Counted from the first letter of the stretch, positions 1 through 11,750 are shown. The stretch is 64,000 nt of DNA from Phaeotremella fagi (GCA_001599715.1 BCHU01000006.1:529677-593676); one strand, 5' to 3'. The notes: generated by a model not told the origin, from the sequence alone. Numbers and translations are program-made.

Positions 1-587
1 TAATATCCTTAGATAACAGACCTTCATAAGCTCCATAATCCCATTCAGCAACCAGAGGTTCAGTGTGGAACGAAGCTTGTGGTGGAGGATTGTCACCAAA
101 TAGCTATTGAAGTTAGCATAGTGTGATTTGGTACAAACGTTTGTTATAAAAGAGTGGTGTGTACTGACGATTTTAGCAGTCTTTTGAGCTCTTTGACGTG
201 GTGAGACGAAGACGTGTCTGATATGACAAGGGTTAATAAGTTCTTCGTAAAATTATCAATCAGTTATCATAGTTTTGTCTTGTGTTATTGTACGAAAATG
301 GACCTACTATCTTCTCCAATGACCTTAGGGCCCATCTCAGTCACTATCCTTTCACCATTAGCAGTCAAAGGGATATCAGTTGATCCTGTCTACACAATGA
401 GAAGTCGTCAGTTTATCAGCACGAAATGTGGATTCAGATATCCGTTAAGATAAACCAGAAATGAACATACATGACGACCTATAAATCTGAATTAGGTGGA
501 CGGTCTTATCCTCGAGAATAACCAAGAACACCTACCGTTGAGAGACCATTCTGTTTCACCGTGACGAATGAGATATACTCTTGGCAT
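1..587 (-). CDS. SHB17-like histidine phosphatase (phosphoglycerate mutase superfamily), 5' part only
   Basis: The gene runs off the left edge; only the N-terminal part is in the window. Four exons can be spliced in one frame: from the ATG at 587 (MPRVYLIRHGETEWSLNG), then 389-308, then from about 238, then from about 111 to the edge. The RHGETEWS box carries the phosphohistidine nucleophile of the histidine phosphatase superfamily. Later blocks TDIPLTANGE, HVFVSPRQRAQKT and EWDYGAYEGLLSKDI (the last has the proton-donor Glu region) match the sedoheptulose-1,7-bisphosphatase/SHB17 branch better than glycolytic phosphoglycerate mutase. In yeast this enzyme feeds riboneogenesis in the cytosol. 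No long uninterrupted frame exists, so it is easy to miss. The second catalytic His lies outside the window, so activity cannot be judged. Superfamily is firm, exact subfamily is inferred. Confidence 0.82.
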
Positions 588-1288
588 ACGCTGTTTCTTT
601 CCTGCCATTGTGACTGTAGTCCTTGATGTTGATTATGTCAAATTGTTGAACAGCTAAGGTGTTGAAAGCTCGAAGAACTACGAAGGCATTCCATATCTCA
701 GGGGAACAGATAAGGTTCTACTTGGCTTTGGCTTCGACTTCTTTGCTGTACGTTGTCACTTTCAGTTGTTGGACACTGTTGCTCGTATGTATAGCGATGC
801 AGAACCTCTCAAGCAAGGAACCCTTGCATAACTCTCTGATATCATGAAAGTGTGACACCTCCAGCCTATACTTTCAAACAGCTGTAGGATCAACTAACAA
901 AGCTATACTGACACCAGTTGAAAAGTGGCACTTCCAGAATTGCATATGTAGTCCCACTCAGGCATCGTATATCAAGGAGAAGTAATATAATTGCAGTGAT
1001 CCCCATATACTCATACCGACAAAGGATGATTCTCGAGCCTTCTGTTCCTTTATCTTATGGTGTTTCGCTCAGGGCTACCTTTGATAAAATTGACAATTGA
1101 ATGACCGACTCCTGACCATCCAGACCATCTGTAAACACGAAAATACACTCGACAAACATCTCTCCTTGTTTACACGATCCTTTCAGTGCAATCATCCACT
1201 AACCCTTGTCATGTACTCCATAACAGCCATCAAAAGTACATAAACACCAGATCTCCACAGCTCAAGTCTCTTTTTCTTCACCCCCGTC
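588..1288. other. Divergent intergenic region
   Basis: This stretch separates the minus-strand phosphatase start (587) from the plus-strand thaumatin-like gene (1289). It should hold both promoters. I see short open frames only, none with family signatures or good splice-joined extensions, and no clear TATA box. Confidence 0.5.
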
Positions 1289-3226
1289 ATGTCTATAACC
1301 ACACTCCTTATCAAAGTCCTGGTGACTTTAACAACAGTGAAAGCACTTCGAACTTTCACTGTCGATAACCAATGTTCAGGGACTATATGGCCTGCTATCC
1401 AGAATGAGAAGGGTGCAACTGAATTACCTACTGCGATGGACGGTTCCAAACTACCTTTTGGTTGGAGTCAACCGTCTGGGGGGAAATTTCAGTTTCAAGC
1501 TCCAGATACATGTAAGTAAATATTTCTCTGAGTTGATTTTAATATCAACAATGTGAGCTTGGTGATTTGGCATCTGAATACTTTCGTGTGCAGGGACATC
1601 ATCTAGACTTTGGGCAAGGACTGGTTGTCAATCTGATGGAACCGGTTGTAAAATGGGTGCATGTGGCGATAAACTCGTATGGTATGTAAAACGGCTGGTC
1701 CTTTTTACGGAGAGAAACTGAGGTACACTTCCAGTGACGGTGTCGAAGGTGGTGAACAGGGGCCTACGGTAAGACAGACGTCAATTGACGTTTATCCTTG
1801 GTTAATCTGATATCTATCTAGCTTGCAGAATTTACTCTAGGAGCGTCGAATGGCGACAATTACGACAGTCAGTACAACTTTTTATGACAAGGGTTGATTA
1901 GATGTTCTAATAAATGTTTAGTCTCAATAGTAGATGGTAAGTATCCTTTGGGTGTTGATGTTGAAAACCAGGTTTCAATCTACCAATGGAAATTACACCT
2001 TCAAATGGGGGTCAAACAGCTTCTTGTGGTACCCAAACTGATATTCTCGAACAATGCGATCCGAGATTAGTTTGGCCACCAGGATCGAGTGAAGTTTGTA
2101 AGTCCACACCGAAAAAAAAAAAAGAATCATCAGCTCATGAGATATTCATAGGGGGTTGTGCCTCTGCATGTTTAGCTGGAATCAATTTCCGTATGTCCAC
2201 CCATAATTCATCGGCTGATATCATATATTTACAGAGAGTATTACCACCATCCCGTTCGATCCTAACAATTCTCCAACTTGTTGTACAGGTACCTGGGTGA
2301 ATCACGCATCTTGTACACCGGATACGATTCGTAAGTTCAATCCTGTTTCAAATCTCTGTGAAGAATCGAGGTCGTGGCTGGAAAAGTTTACTGACTCATC
2401 GTATCCAGCGTTTTATTCGGTTTATAAACCAATGTGTAACGATGGTTACGTCTACGCAGATGAGTGAGTAACTTCGTGATTCTAAAATGTTTTGTCGTTG
2501 AAATTTGATTTCAAGCGATATTGGAACAAATGTTGGTACCGCTTTGTTCGTGGTTGAAGGGACTCCAGATGTAAGTCAGTACTACTTCCTCAAAACTGAT
2601 AACAATTTTAGTATACAATAACTTTCTGTCCGGGGGGTATAGGTTCAGGAATCAATGGCGGTAAAGCTGTAACTCAAAATCCTGGTGGCGATATCACTAC
2701 TAGTGGAGCTAGTGGTGGTGGTGGGGGTAGTAGCGGTAGCGGATCTGGATCAGGTGGTGGTGGAAGTGGAAGTGGAAGTGGTGGTACATCTCCAACAACA
2801 GAGCCGGTTGCTACTGGAACACAAGAAGGAGGTGGTACAGGTAACACCCCAACAGTTCAAAATACCACACCAAAAGTTCAAACAACACCGGCGAAAACTG
2901 TACCAACAACTCCAGCGACGCAGGTCACACCGACTACGCCAGCTACACAAGGACATGGTGGACATACATGGGGAGGAGGTGGCGGTGGGGGAGGAGGACA
3001 TACGTTCTGGGGAGGTGGTAAATTCATCGAAATCGAACCTACTGGATCGACCGTCAATCCAATAGAAACTTTAAGTTCAAATACCGACTCGAATGAATCG
3101 ACAACAGATCATCAACCGTATTTGCTCACTGTTTATGGAGAACCTACGAATGGAATTATTGCTCGTGAAACTGGTTTGACTGGACGGGAGAGAAGATGGA
3201 ATAAGAGGAGATTGGGCAAGAGTTAG
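1289..3226 (+). CDS. Thaumatin-like secreted protein with Gly/Ser/Thr-rich C-terminal extension
   Basis: Exon 1 (1289-1511) encodes a hydrophobic signal peptide (about residues 1-20, MSITTLLIKVLVTLTTVKA) followed by the thaumatin opening FTVDNQCSGTIWPAI. The first intron is 1512-1593. Later exons add SSRLWARTGC, GCKMGACGDKLVC, LAEFTLGAS, IVDGFNLPMEITP, a Cys-rich block (GCASACLAGINF, SPTCCTG) and YTITFCPGG, in the order expected for the thaumatin/PR-5 fold with its many disulfides. After the domain comes a non-globular tail of about 180 residues: poly-Gly/Ser, TTP-type repeats, HTWGGGG repeats and a basic end (RRWNKRRLGKS). Thaumatin-like proteins are extracellular and some bind or cleave beta-glucans. 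The tail resembles a wall-associated linker, but I see no clear GPI site. About nine introns; downstream splice sites were placed by frame only. Confidence 0.85.
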
Positions 3227-3369
3227 TGGTACGAAGAGGAACTTTGTGAATGCCATACAAGAAATACATTCGTTGTAGGAATTTTACCCTGGTGGTAAAA
3301 ATTTGTTAACAAAAAAGAAAATCAAAAAAGAGGTTCTTGACCGACTATGTACATATCTACAGTATAACC

Positions 3370-4124
3370 TTATGCAACACCCTTGGAAGCTTGTCCAGCA
3401 GCTTTAGTATCAAGTGCGATGTTGTTGTTCAATTTTTTCTAAAAAAAAAAAGACGATCAATATTGAAAACTCCAAACTAGACCATGGTTGAACTCACAGT
3501 TTCAGCCGTAATACTTGAAGCGACATTTTTACCTTGAGCAGCTTCGATTTGTAAACCCAAAACCTCTCCAGCAAGTTTCAAGACCCTAAACAAGAACGAC
3601 GGTGTCAGCTACGAGTAATTTCTAATGGAAGTGTTAACGACTCACTTGTTCTTGATTTTACCATTTTGTAAAGCCGTAGCGGCGGCACCTGAAGCAGAAG
3701 AGATTTGAGAATTGAATTGACTAGTTTCGGCAGTTTCAGCAGCCTACGATAAACAATTCCTCAGTCAGTCATCGAGTCATTCTTCCCGAATATTGTAATA
3801 CTGTAACTTACCTCTCTCATAGTTTGAACATTTGCTAAACTGGTAGCGTCGACAGTAGATAAATCACATCCAGCGAATTTATCTGAGAAGACGGCGTTGG
3901 CTTGAGCTTGAGCGTTACCAGCGGTTCCATCTGAGATTTGGAAATCACTACATTCAAGTTGATGCAAATTAGCTTCGGTTTCTGAATTACCCTTTGTAAG
4001 AGTTGACTTACGCATATTGGAGTAAAGCGAATGGGGCACATGCTGTTCCAGCTCTTTTCATCGGGGTTGGGGTAGCACCGACTAGAGCTAGGATACTGAA
4101 AAGGGTGATGTATTTGATGAACAT
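3370..4124 (-). CDS. Small secreted protein, fungal family of unknown function
   Basis: The start at 4124 gives a clear signal peptide (MFIKYITLFSILALVGATP) followed by MKRAGTACAP, where KR is a plausible Kex2-type processing site. The mature part is spliced from about five exons and is Ala/Gln/Asn-rich, with two or three Cys near the start (ACAPF, SDFQISD region, KFAGCDLS) and alpha-helical repeats (NAQAQANAVFSDKF, REAAETAETSQFNSQIS, KNKVLKLAGEVLGLQIEAAQG). It ends at 3370-3372. I recognise the general type, small Ala-rich secreted proteins of basidiomycetes, but no named function. All introns have GT/AG ends on the minus strand, including the A-rich one near 3440-3500. Its upstream region (4125-4600) contains a GAT microsatellite. 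Confidence 0.72.
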
Positions 4125-4808
4125 TATGACAACCGGTGTCTATTGTTTTAAGTAATAGATATAGAAATTTAAAGAAAGTAAATTAAAATGAAAAGATTGG
4201 AATTGATTGACAACCAGTGTCGATTAATATGAAGAGATAGATGTATTAAAAATGAATTGAATTGAAGAACGAACAGGATGGGATTAATTGACTACTATAT
4301 ATAGGGTTGAGATAGATATAAAGGGGAGAGCAACCGATTCCAATGACCCAAATTGATCCGAAGTCATCCAAGAGATGGGTTTGTCACTACGCAACGAGAT
4401 AGGTCGTGATGGTGAAACTGCTTGGTGACCAATCACTTGGCCGGTTTCCCATTCTTGCATCCTTTGTTTCGTTTAATCGATTCTGCTAGGCAACGATGAT
4501 GATGATGATGACGGTGATGGTGACGGTGCCGAGTGATGGTGAAATTACTTGGTAACGTCGTGTTTCCAATACTACCAGTTGGCATCCTTTGAACACATCA
4601 CTTGATGTTTCGCTTTGTGGTGGTAGTGCCTTGGTGCGAAAAATGTCAATGCAACATAACGTTTTACATGAATTGTACAGTCTACAAGCTGATCGTGAGG
4701 GTTCGTCTCATATAATGTACTCTTTTCTATCTTCTGCTCGTTTCCCATCTGTCCTCGTAATTACACGATTTATTTGGTTTAATTTATCTATCAGAAATAA
4801 GCTTTTCA
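4125..4808. other. Intergenic region upstream of the secreted-protein gene
   Basis: Mostly AT-rich promoter-like DNA. It contains a trinucleotide run (4495-4527) and two diverged copies of a roughly 60-bp segment containing TGATGGTGAAA and ending GCATCCTTTG (about 4410-4465 and 4530-4590). No convincing gene was seen on the plus strand. Confidence 0.4.
4495..4527. repeat. GAT-type microsatellite
   Basis: About four perfect GAT units followed by interrupted GGTGAT/GGTGAC units. Short simple repeat in non-coding DNA; seen directly. Confidence 0.8.
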
Positions 4809-5066
4809 TCATCGGACAGTGAGTATCATTGGAAAAACGTACAGAACAAGGACATCAACATCGTCATCATCATCTGTTCGAACCACGTACAATCCGTAAA
4901 CTATTTTATCGTTTGTATTCGATTCTTCCAAGTTTTCTTCGACAACCTATAGGTAAATCGTATATCAGATCATGCGAGACCAACAGCATATGAATATATT
5001 TGCTAAACTTACCAGAGCACCTAGTAAAGACAAAAAAGTGAAGACGCTGAAGAACGTTAGATGCAT
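4809..5066 (-). CDS. Possible micro-secreted protein, two exons
   Basis: An ATG at 5066 opens a typical signal peptide (MHLTFFSVFTFLSLLGAL). A GTAAGT donor follows directly, and the intron ends CTATAG. Splicing joins to an acidic exon (VVEENLEESNTNDKIVYG... DDDDDVDV) ending with TGA at 4809-4811, about 63 residues in all. Support is only the signal-like N-terminus, good splice sites and an open frame. No homologue is recognised, and the acidic run could be chance. A real alternative is a 5' or 3' UTR segment of a neighbour. Confidence 0.28.
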
Positions 5067-5445
5067 TTTTGAGTAAGAAGGGAAGAGTTGCATCAACCCG
5101 AAGAAAAAGTTCTTTGAATATATATCTTAAAGAAAAAGAACTCACACACAAACACATCCCACATCGTGTTAACTGCGCCTTCCCCGTCAATCATCCCAAG
5201 CGATTAACAATCAGATAAAAAAGGTAGATACAGGATGCATACATGATATAAGCTACAGGATGACGTTTTCATCGTGCAACTATTTATAAGAAGAAACGTA
5301 TACCAAGGGAGAGCGCGGTAATAGCAAGAATTTCCCAAGAACCTAGTTTCTTCCCGTCCAAACATAATTTCGCCACTTCTATGGTTCGAACGCCTGATCA
5401 GGATTCAACCGTACCGTAGTGTCTAATTGGTTACTATACAACGCG

Positions 5446-7945
5446 TTATTCATCCAACGGAGCATCGTATTCTGGATTATAATCTTCTTCTTCACCGTTA
5501 TCATCTGATAATTCAAAATCAACACCAACCAACTCGTTATCGCAGAAGAGATAAAACGTACCATCATCTTTCTCGTCGTCCTTCTCATCATCCATACGTT
5601 GCAACGAGTTACCTCGGCTTCCACTTTTCTCGTCGTCCCAGAGAATACCCAGTTTGTCCAGTGCCGCGAAATTGATTTTATTCGTGATCTTCTTCGAAGC
5701 TTTGAAACTCTCCATAGCGGCTTCGGCACTTTTGTATGGTCCTTTGTGGACTTGAGCGATGTTACGCTTACGTTTGGGCTAAAAAGTAGGAGGGAACTAT
5801 TAGTTTCTTTTCAACTTTGAATTATTGAAGTACTTACCTTGGGTTTATTGGGATCGATACCATGAGCTTTATTATATGCCATTTTCTTCTCTTGTCTCTC
5901 TAAAAACGACGTCAATATCAAGAACCAAATTGATTACCTACCTTTCTCCTGCTCCAACCAAGTTCCATTATGACTCAACCACATCCGAGCTCTAGCCTGT
6001 CGTTCGTCCTCCTCCATAACCCAATAAAAATCTAACTCGTCTTCGTCCAAATCATCAAACACCTCTTCAGCCTTAACCCTAGCTCCCTTCTCACGAGCTA
6101 TCCTAGCTCTATCAACAGCTTCGATCTCCTGAATAACTTGTCTGGGATCACGATCTTGAATCCATAGTTTCAATTTTGCCCGGAGCTCGTCACCCCGCCA
6201 AAGAATCGTGTTGTCAGATAGATATTTGGTTTCGAGATGTTGATAGACTGCCTCCTCGTCCTCCCAATTATCGAAAGTTTCGGTTTTAGGTGGTACATTG
6301 TTGTGACCCTCGATTTCTCTCAGTGGAGTACTTTCATCTTCCTTCTCATCCCCTGATTTTTCATCTTGATCTCCATCTTCCTCAACTGCGTCTTGTGCTA
6401 AAACTTCTAATTCCTCCAAACCAAGAGGACCGTCGTTCGCGCCAACAGCTCGTAAAGATCTTTGGAAAGCAGCTTTTTCTCTGGCTTTCTCCGCCTTCTT
6501 CTCAGCCGCAGTTCGAACATTACCAGCATCAGTGATGTCCGCCAATTCCGCCGCGTAATCTTCACGATTCAAAGGAGCCATGTCGACGTCCTCTTCATCG
6601 ACACCAACTTCATCCAAATCAATGCCTTCAGCAACAGCTGCGATAGCACCCTCGACATCGAGTTGTCTTTGTTTCCCCTTCCGCTTCTTCTTCTTCGGAT
6701 TTGAATCATCTTCCTCTTCTTCCTCTTCGTCCCCGTTTTGAGACCTTGAAGCATCTCTCTCCCGTTTCGCTTCTTCCCTCTTAGCCCTTGCAATGGCTTT
6801 CTTCATAATAGGTGGTAATTCCCCTTGAGTCCCTTCATCCAGTTGAGCACTGGTCAAACCCCTCCATTCCTCGATAGTCAATTGAGCACCAGAACTTTTC
6901 CCAAATTCGACTAAACGTTTTTTGATAGTTGTCGGTGCAACTTTAACGACTTGAGCGACTTCTTCAGGGGTTCTGAGATAGTTACTCATTCGTCCGGCGA
7001 TAATCAGACAAGCACCGCAGATACCAGCAGGACGACGACCTTGAGTCATCCAATCGGCTTTGAAACGACGAACCAGTCGACTAGCATCTTCAGCAACTAC
7101 TCTTGCATCGTCCCTCCCAAAGTCTAGTTGATTGGCAAACCGTAAATTGTAGATTGCTGGATCGACCATTGGGAGTATATCTATATCCATATGAAGAATT
7201 GATCGTAGTTTCAAATATGTCGAACCGAGTTCATAAACGTTAATCTAAAAGGTTCAGTTTTGTTATTGAGAACTCTAAGAAAAACTTTCGACTCACTGAT
7301 AATCTCTCACTGAAATCTATCAACATATGGGCGTCTCCAGCTAGACGACATTGTAAATAAAGACAACTGGCGATAACATAATCCGTCTTTCGACCTCGAT
7401 TGAATTTGTTGTCGATTGCTAAACTGAATAATCGAGAGGCAGCGTTATAAGTATGAAACGTGACACCCATTTTTAAACCAAGTTGTTTAATTTTAGATGA
7501 TCCTGATCGGGTCAGTACTCTGCTATATGAATATAACCAACCTTCTGACTTGATTCTCTCTGAACTTTGATGTCCGCCACCAGATCTGAAACCTGATATA
7601 CCAGCTATGAAATGATTAGTGAATGAAGTTATGTGGAGTTTAGATCAATGGACTTACTTTGATGATGTGATACGAATGTACCTTGGACAACAACTCTACC
7701 ACCAGAAGTTTCACCGAACCCAACTTCCGATACTAGAATACTGTCTTCGACGATGGTACCACACTCTTGACATCTGAGTTGAGTTAGAGATTGTGAATTG
7801 GATTTAACTTACACTATGTTACCAGCTGAGTGATCTGTGTGCAGGTATTCAGTAGTTCGACATAGGGGACATGGTTTCTAAGATATCATATTAGTCAATT
7901 ATCTATCTTCAAGATTTAATGTGGACATCTACTTACGGGTGCCAT
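5446..7945 (-). CDS. BRF1: TFIIIB subunit Brf1 (RNA polymerase III initiation factor)
   Basis: Brf1 with TBP and Bdp1 forms TFIIIB, which recruits RNA polymerase III to tRNA and 5S genes. The first exon is only nine bases (ATGGCACCC, 7945-7937); the next begins KPCPLC, and together they give the N-terminal zinc ribbon (CPLC ... CQEC). Two cyclin-like repeats follow (around FNRGRKTDYVIASCLYLQCR and RRPAGICGACLIIAGRM). A long acidic/basic middle with a KKKKRKGKQ nuclear-type cluster comes next, then the Brf1-specific homology block (AYNKAHGIDPNKPKPK) and an acidic end (PLDE). The main exon covers 5934-7214. Length of roughly 700 residues suits fungal Brf1. Neighbours are unrelated in function. 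Confidence 0.93.
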
Positions 7946-8339
7946 GACGGCCTGTGCGAAGACAGGGGGAGTTTCTAAAAGCTGATGGTATTGGAAATTG
8001 TCGATTGGTCTGCTTGCTTGGAGTTGGTTCTATTCTTCTTGTTGCGTGTTCTGTCTATATCTCTAGTTCTAATTCTCCATAGGTATAATAGACTATGCTT
8101 GCTGTTTTGTGTACTTGAACAGTATTCTATATCCTCGAGTCACCAAAACAACAACATATACACAAAGAAATCAACGGAAGCAAATTTAACCTACTGATAT
8201 GCTCCTATTTTATTTATTTTTCATCATTATTTAAGATTAATCCCAATGTGGAGGTTATAACTTAGGAGTTGTTTAGGATTAGTTGCTTTTCAACATCATC
8301 AATTTGACCATCACTCCAACTCTTTCTTCTTCACCCACA

Positions 8340-10778
8340 ATGTCTACTTCACGTCTATCACACGTTCAAGCATTGCTGGGTAAAGATGTATTCGAGAAAA
8401 TAAGACATACAAAAATATTAGTCGTTGGTGCAGGTGGTATAGGTTGTGAATTGTGTAAGTGTAGTACATGGCATCATCATCCAACGTGAACAATCGAGTC
8501 ACCACGAACTGACATAACAACTCTCCACCCAACAGTAAAGAATCTCGTTCTAGTAGGATTCGCAAACATAGAAATTGTAAGCTTTAAACCCTCATCCGAT
8601 ACTTCCACTAAAAAATCCCATTAGATCGATTTAGACACAATAGATCTATCCAATCTAAACAGACAATTCTTATTCCGTAAACCTGATATATCAAAACCAA
8701 AAGCTTTGGTTGCAGCAGCCACAGCTAGACATTTCAATCCATCTTCTGGAATCCATATTCATGCGAGACATGGGAACGTTAAAGAAGCTTCTAATGATGT
8801 TGAATGGATTTCTGGATTCGGTTTGGTCATGAACGCATTGGATAATATGGGTTGGTCAGCTAGTCCTTACGAGTATGCGACATAGCTGATGTGAATATAG
8901 ACGCTAGACGTCATGTCAATCGTCTTTGTCAGGCTGCTAATGTCCCTTTGATCGAATCTGGTACAGCGGGATATCTAGGTCAAGTCACTCCCATTATCAG
9001 AGTAGGTGTTGAACCACTACAACCTTGGTTACGTGACTAACTAACGTACCAAAAGGATGAAACGGAATGTTTCGATTGTGTTCCGAAACAAGCACCCAAA
9101 TCTTTCCCAGTTTGTACGATTCGTGCGACACCCAGTGAACCTATCCATTGTATTGTTTGGGGGAAGAGTTATCTTTTCAAGTGAGCTATGACGTCTACAG
9201 CTCCAGGTGAATCCAGCTTACAAATGTTACAGTAAAGTCTTTGGTGAAGATGATGAAGCTGGTGACAGTGAAGAACTAGAAAAGGCGTTAGAGAATGGTG
9301 AAAATGGTAAGTAATTGTGTTTTGAAATAGTGCTGAAGCTGACCACATTTTCCAGCTGAGGAGATTGATAATTTGAAGAAAGAAGCGGCGGCATTCAGAG
9401 AAGTCAGAAAGAATTTAGGTGAAGAAGATGGACCAAAACAAGTTTTCCACAAGGTGAGTGAGACGAGGTTGTGATAACACAAGACTAACATGATACTAGG
9501 TATTCAACGAGGATATCAATAGACTACTAGCTATGGATGAAATGTGGAATGTTCCTGGTAGAGTCCGTCCTACACCTTTGGATTATGATGCTATTATCGA
9601 TGGAAGCTTTGTTGCACCTCCCGTTAGAGGTCCAGCACCGAGTGCACCTGGTACATCTGCAGTACAAGCCAATGGTAATGGTACAAGTACGAATGGGAAA
9701 GTAGCCAACGGAGGCTTGAAGGATCAACGGGAATTGAGTGTTAAAGAGAATCTCGAGTTGTTTATGGATAGGTGAGCTTCCCGAACCCTGTGAATGGAAG
9801 AAAGCTGACGAGATTCTCATCCAGTTGTCAACGACTTGCTGCCCGATCGATCGCACGTCCAGATATAGTTTTATCATTCGATAAAGACGACGATGACACG
9901 TTAGATTTCGTTCTGGCAACGGCAAATCTACGTGCAACAGCTTATGGTATCGCTACCAAAACCCGATTTCAAGTCAAGGGTGAGCATGGGTCTGAGTTTT
10001 TAAAGCAGTAACTGATACGGCTTAGAAATGGCCGGTAACATCATTCCAGCAATCGCTACCACAAACGCCATCATTGCAGGATTAATAGTGATGCAATCGT
10101 TAAATCTCCTCTCTAAAAACCTCAAACAAACCAAAAACGTCTTCCTCAAAGCCGATCCAACGAGACCGTTAGGTCCGTATACGATCAACAAACCAGATCC
10201 CAAATGTCCAGTCTGTCGAGATATCTACATCCCACTTCAAGCTGATAGTGATCATCTCACACTTGGGGAATTCTCTGAGAAATGTCTTAAATGGTTGAAT
10301 GTCAATGGTGGTGGTGAAGAAGAAGAGGAAATTGAATGGACAATCTATGAAGGTGCAAGAGTACTTTTCGATCCTGATTTCGATGATAATCTAGGGAAAA
10401 CTCTTAGTTCACTTGGAGTAGTCAGAGGGAAGATGTTGACGGTCGTCGATGAAGATGAGAAATATCGACCGATCCATTTCTGTATTTGTGAATTGTGAGT
10501 GAAAACCCAACACCGATTGATTTACGCAACGGAAAATGCTGACAAAGAATAGACCACCGAATTCAACGACTTCATACATCCTTCCAGAGATTTCACCGGT
10601 TATTCCTGAAAGACCAGCGAAACCGGTTGTCGCGTCTCCATCACCTGAACCAGAGATTATCCAGGCGTTGCCTGCGAAAGTTGGGGTTAAACGAGCTGCT
10701 CCTGATGATGAGGATGGGGAGGAGGTTAAGAGGAGGAAGATTGTTGTTGAGGATGATGATGATTTTGAGATTTTGTAG
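8340..10778 (+). CDS. UBA2: SUMO-activating enzyme E1, catalytic subunit Uba2
   Basis: With Aos1, Uba2 adenylates SUMO and carries it as a thioester before passing it to Ubc9 in the nucleus. The N-terminus has the adenylation nucleotide motif ([10 protein letters not shown]) and [11 protein letters not shown]. The catalytic Cys lies in [15 protein letters not shown], directly before IVWGKSYLF as in the family. The zinc-binding Cys pairs are seen as ECFDC and KCPVC. A ubiquitin-like fold domain follows ([23 protein letters not shown]). The C-terminus is a basic then hydrophobic-acidic tail ([16 protein letters not shown]) that could serve as nuclear signal plus SUMO-interacting motif. About nine short introns. 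The start was chosen because [22 protein letters not shown] matches family N-termini. Convergent with the MED18 candidate. Confidence 0.95.
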
Positions 10779-11006
10779 ATGATGCGTATAGTATGTATAT
10801 GGGTGTTACGAATTGAATTGGTTTAGTAGGTCACTGGGGTTTGGAGAGTGCTGGACATCAGATCTATTTACATCGGACTCGAAAGGAATAGATCGATTCC
10901 TTATGCAAAGGAAGATTTAAAGAGAAACGGTGAATAAGTATACAAACATACATACAATGCTTATAACCCAAACATCTAAGATCTAACCTATATAGAAAGG
11001 AATAAA

Positions 11007-11750
11007 TCATCTCCCAGTACCCCATTCCAACCCATCCAAACTCTCACAAAAAGTTTTCATGACACCAACCAAATCTTCTAAACTCGGATCACCGCGTGTG
11101 GAAACCGATAAAACGGGTCTGGAGGGGATGAGTTGGATGAGATATGGTTCCGACGTCAACGTCGACGACGTCGTTGACGTCGACGGGTCGGGGTTCTCCC
11201 CATCGGAGAACAACTTTGTTATCATCATATGCAGAGTCAAGGGGTTTTGAGATTGGAGAGGGAGATAGAATAGGATTCCGGTTTGGGTTGATTGATGTGA
11301 ATAGCTGTTTCTTTTATTAGTACGATGATACAGGAAAAGATGACGGGGAGGGGAAGCCCACCTAAACCCTAAAGATTGGATATAAGTCTTGATAGATTTC
11401 TCAGATGATCGACCGAGAATCTCAACATTGATACAAGCCTGAACCCTAGTTTCAGAATATTCACGAGCAGAAAGTGGTGGTGAGAGGTAGGTTAACGTGT
11501 GAGTCCAACCCCTCTCCGAGGGCCTCTCCCTCCCCCCCTCCTTCAGAGGGGGATCACCAAAATGCATCGATCGTAACCGTAAATCCCTATTTTGGTTGAT
11601 AACAGGATTCCTAGATTGATAATGAACATCTTTGATGGTTATTTTCGTTGATTTAAGAGCTGTAAGTGAGATTTTCGAGAGGGTTGAGAGATAGTCCTGA
11701 GGGGGGAGGAGGGCGTAGATTGATGGTAGGAGGGGTGTTTGGTTACTCAT
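11007..11750 (-). CDS. MED18: Probable Mediator subunit 18
   Basis: A single uninterrupted frame of 247 codons from the ATG at 11750 (MSNQTPLLPSIYALL). An upstream in-frame ATG at 11828 exists, but that extension is polar and unlike the family. The order of segments fits Med18/Srb5 of the Mediator head: an N-terminal beta-strand half, a middle CINVEILGRSSEKSIKTYIQ then LGFRWASPPRHLFLYHR, and a final block PYLIQLIPSRPVLSVS ... EDLVGVMKTFCESLDGLEW, corresponding to the conserved swivelled-barrel end. Mediator couples activators to RNA polymerase II. Identity rests on this layout, since the family is poorly conserved. The DNA for the Asp/Ser/Thr loop contains a strong inverted repeat (11152-11181). 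Confidence 0.6.
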   Translation of the reverse strand: MSNQTPLLPSIYALLPPQDYLSTLSKISLTALKSTKITIKDVHYQSRNPVINQNRDLRLRSMHFGDPPLKEGGRERPSERGWTHTLTYLSPPLSAREYSETRVQACINVEILGRSSEKSIKTYIQSLGFRWASPPRHLFLYHRTNKRNSYSHQSTQTGILFYLPLQSQNPLTLHMMITKLFSDGENPDPSTSTTSSTLTSEPYLIQLIPSRPVLSVSTRGDPSLEDLVGVMKTFCESLDGLEWGTGR

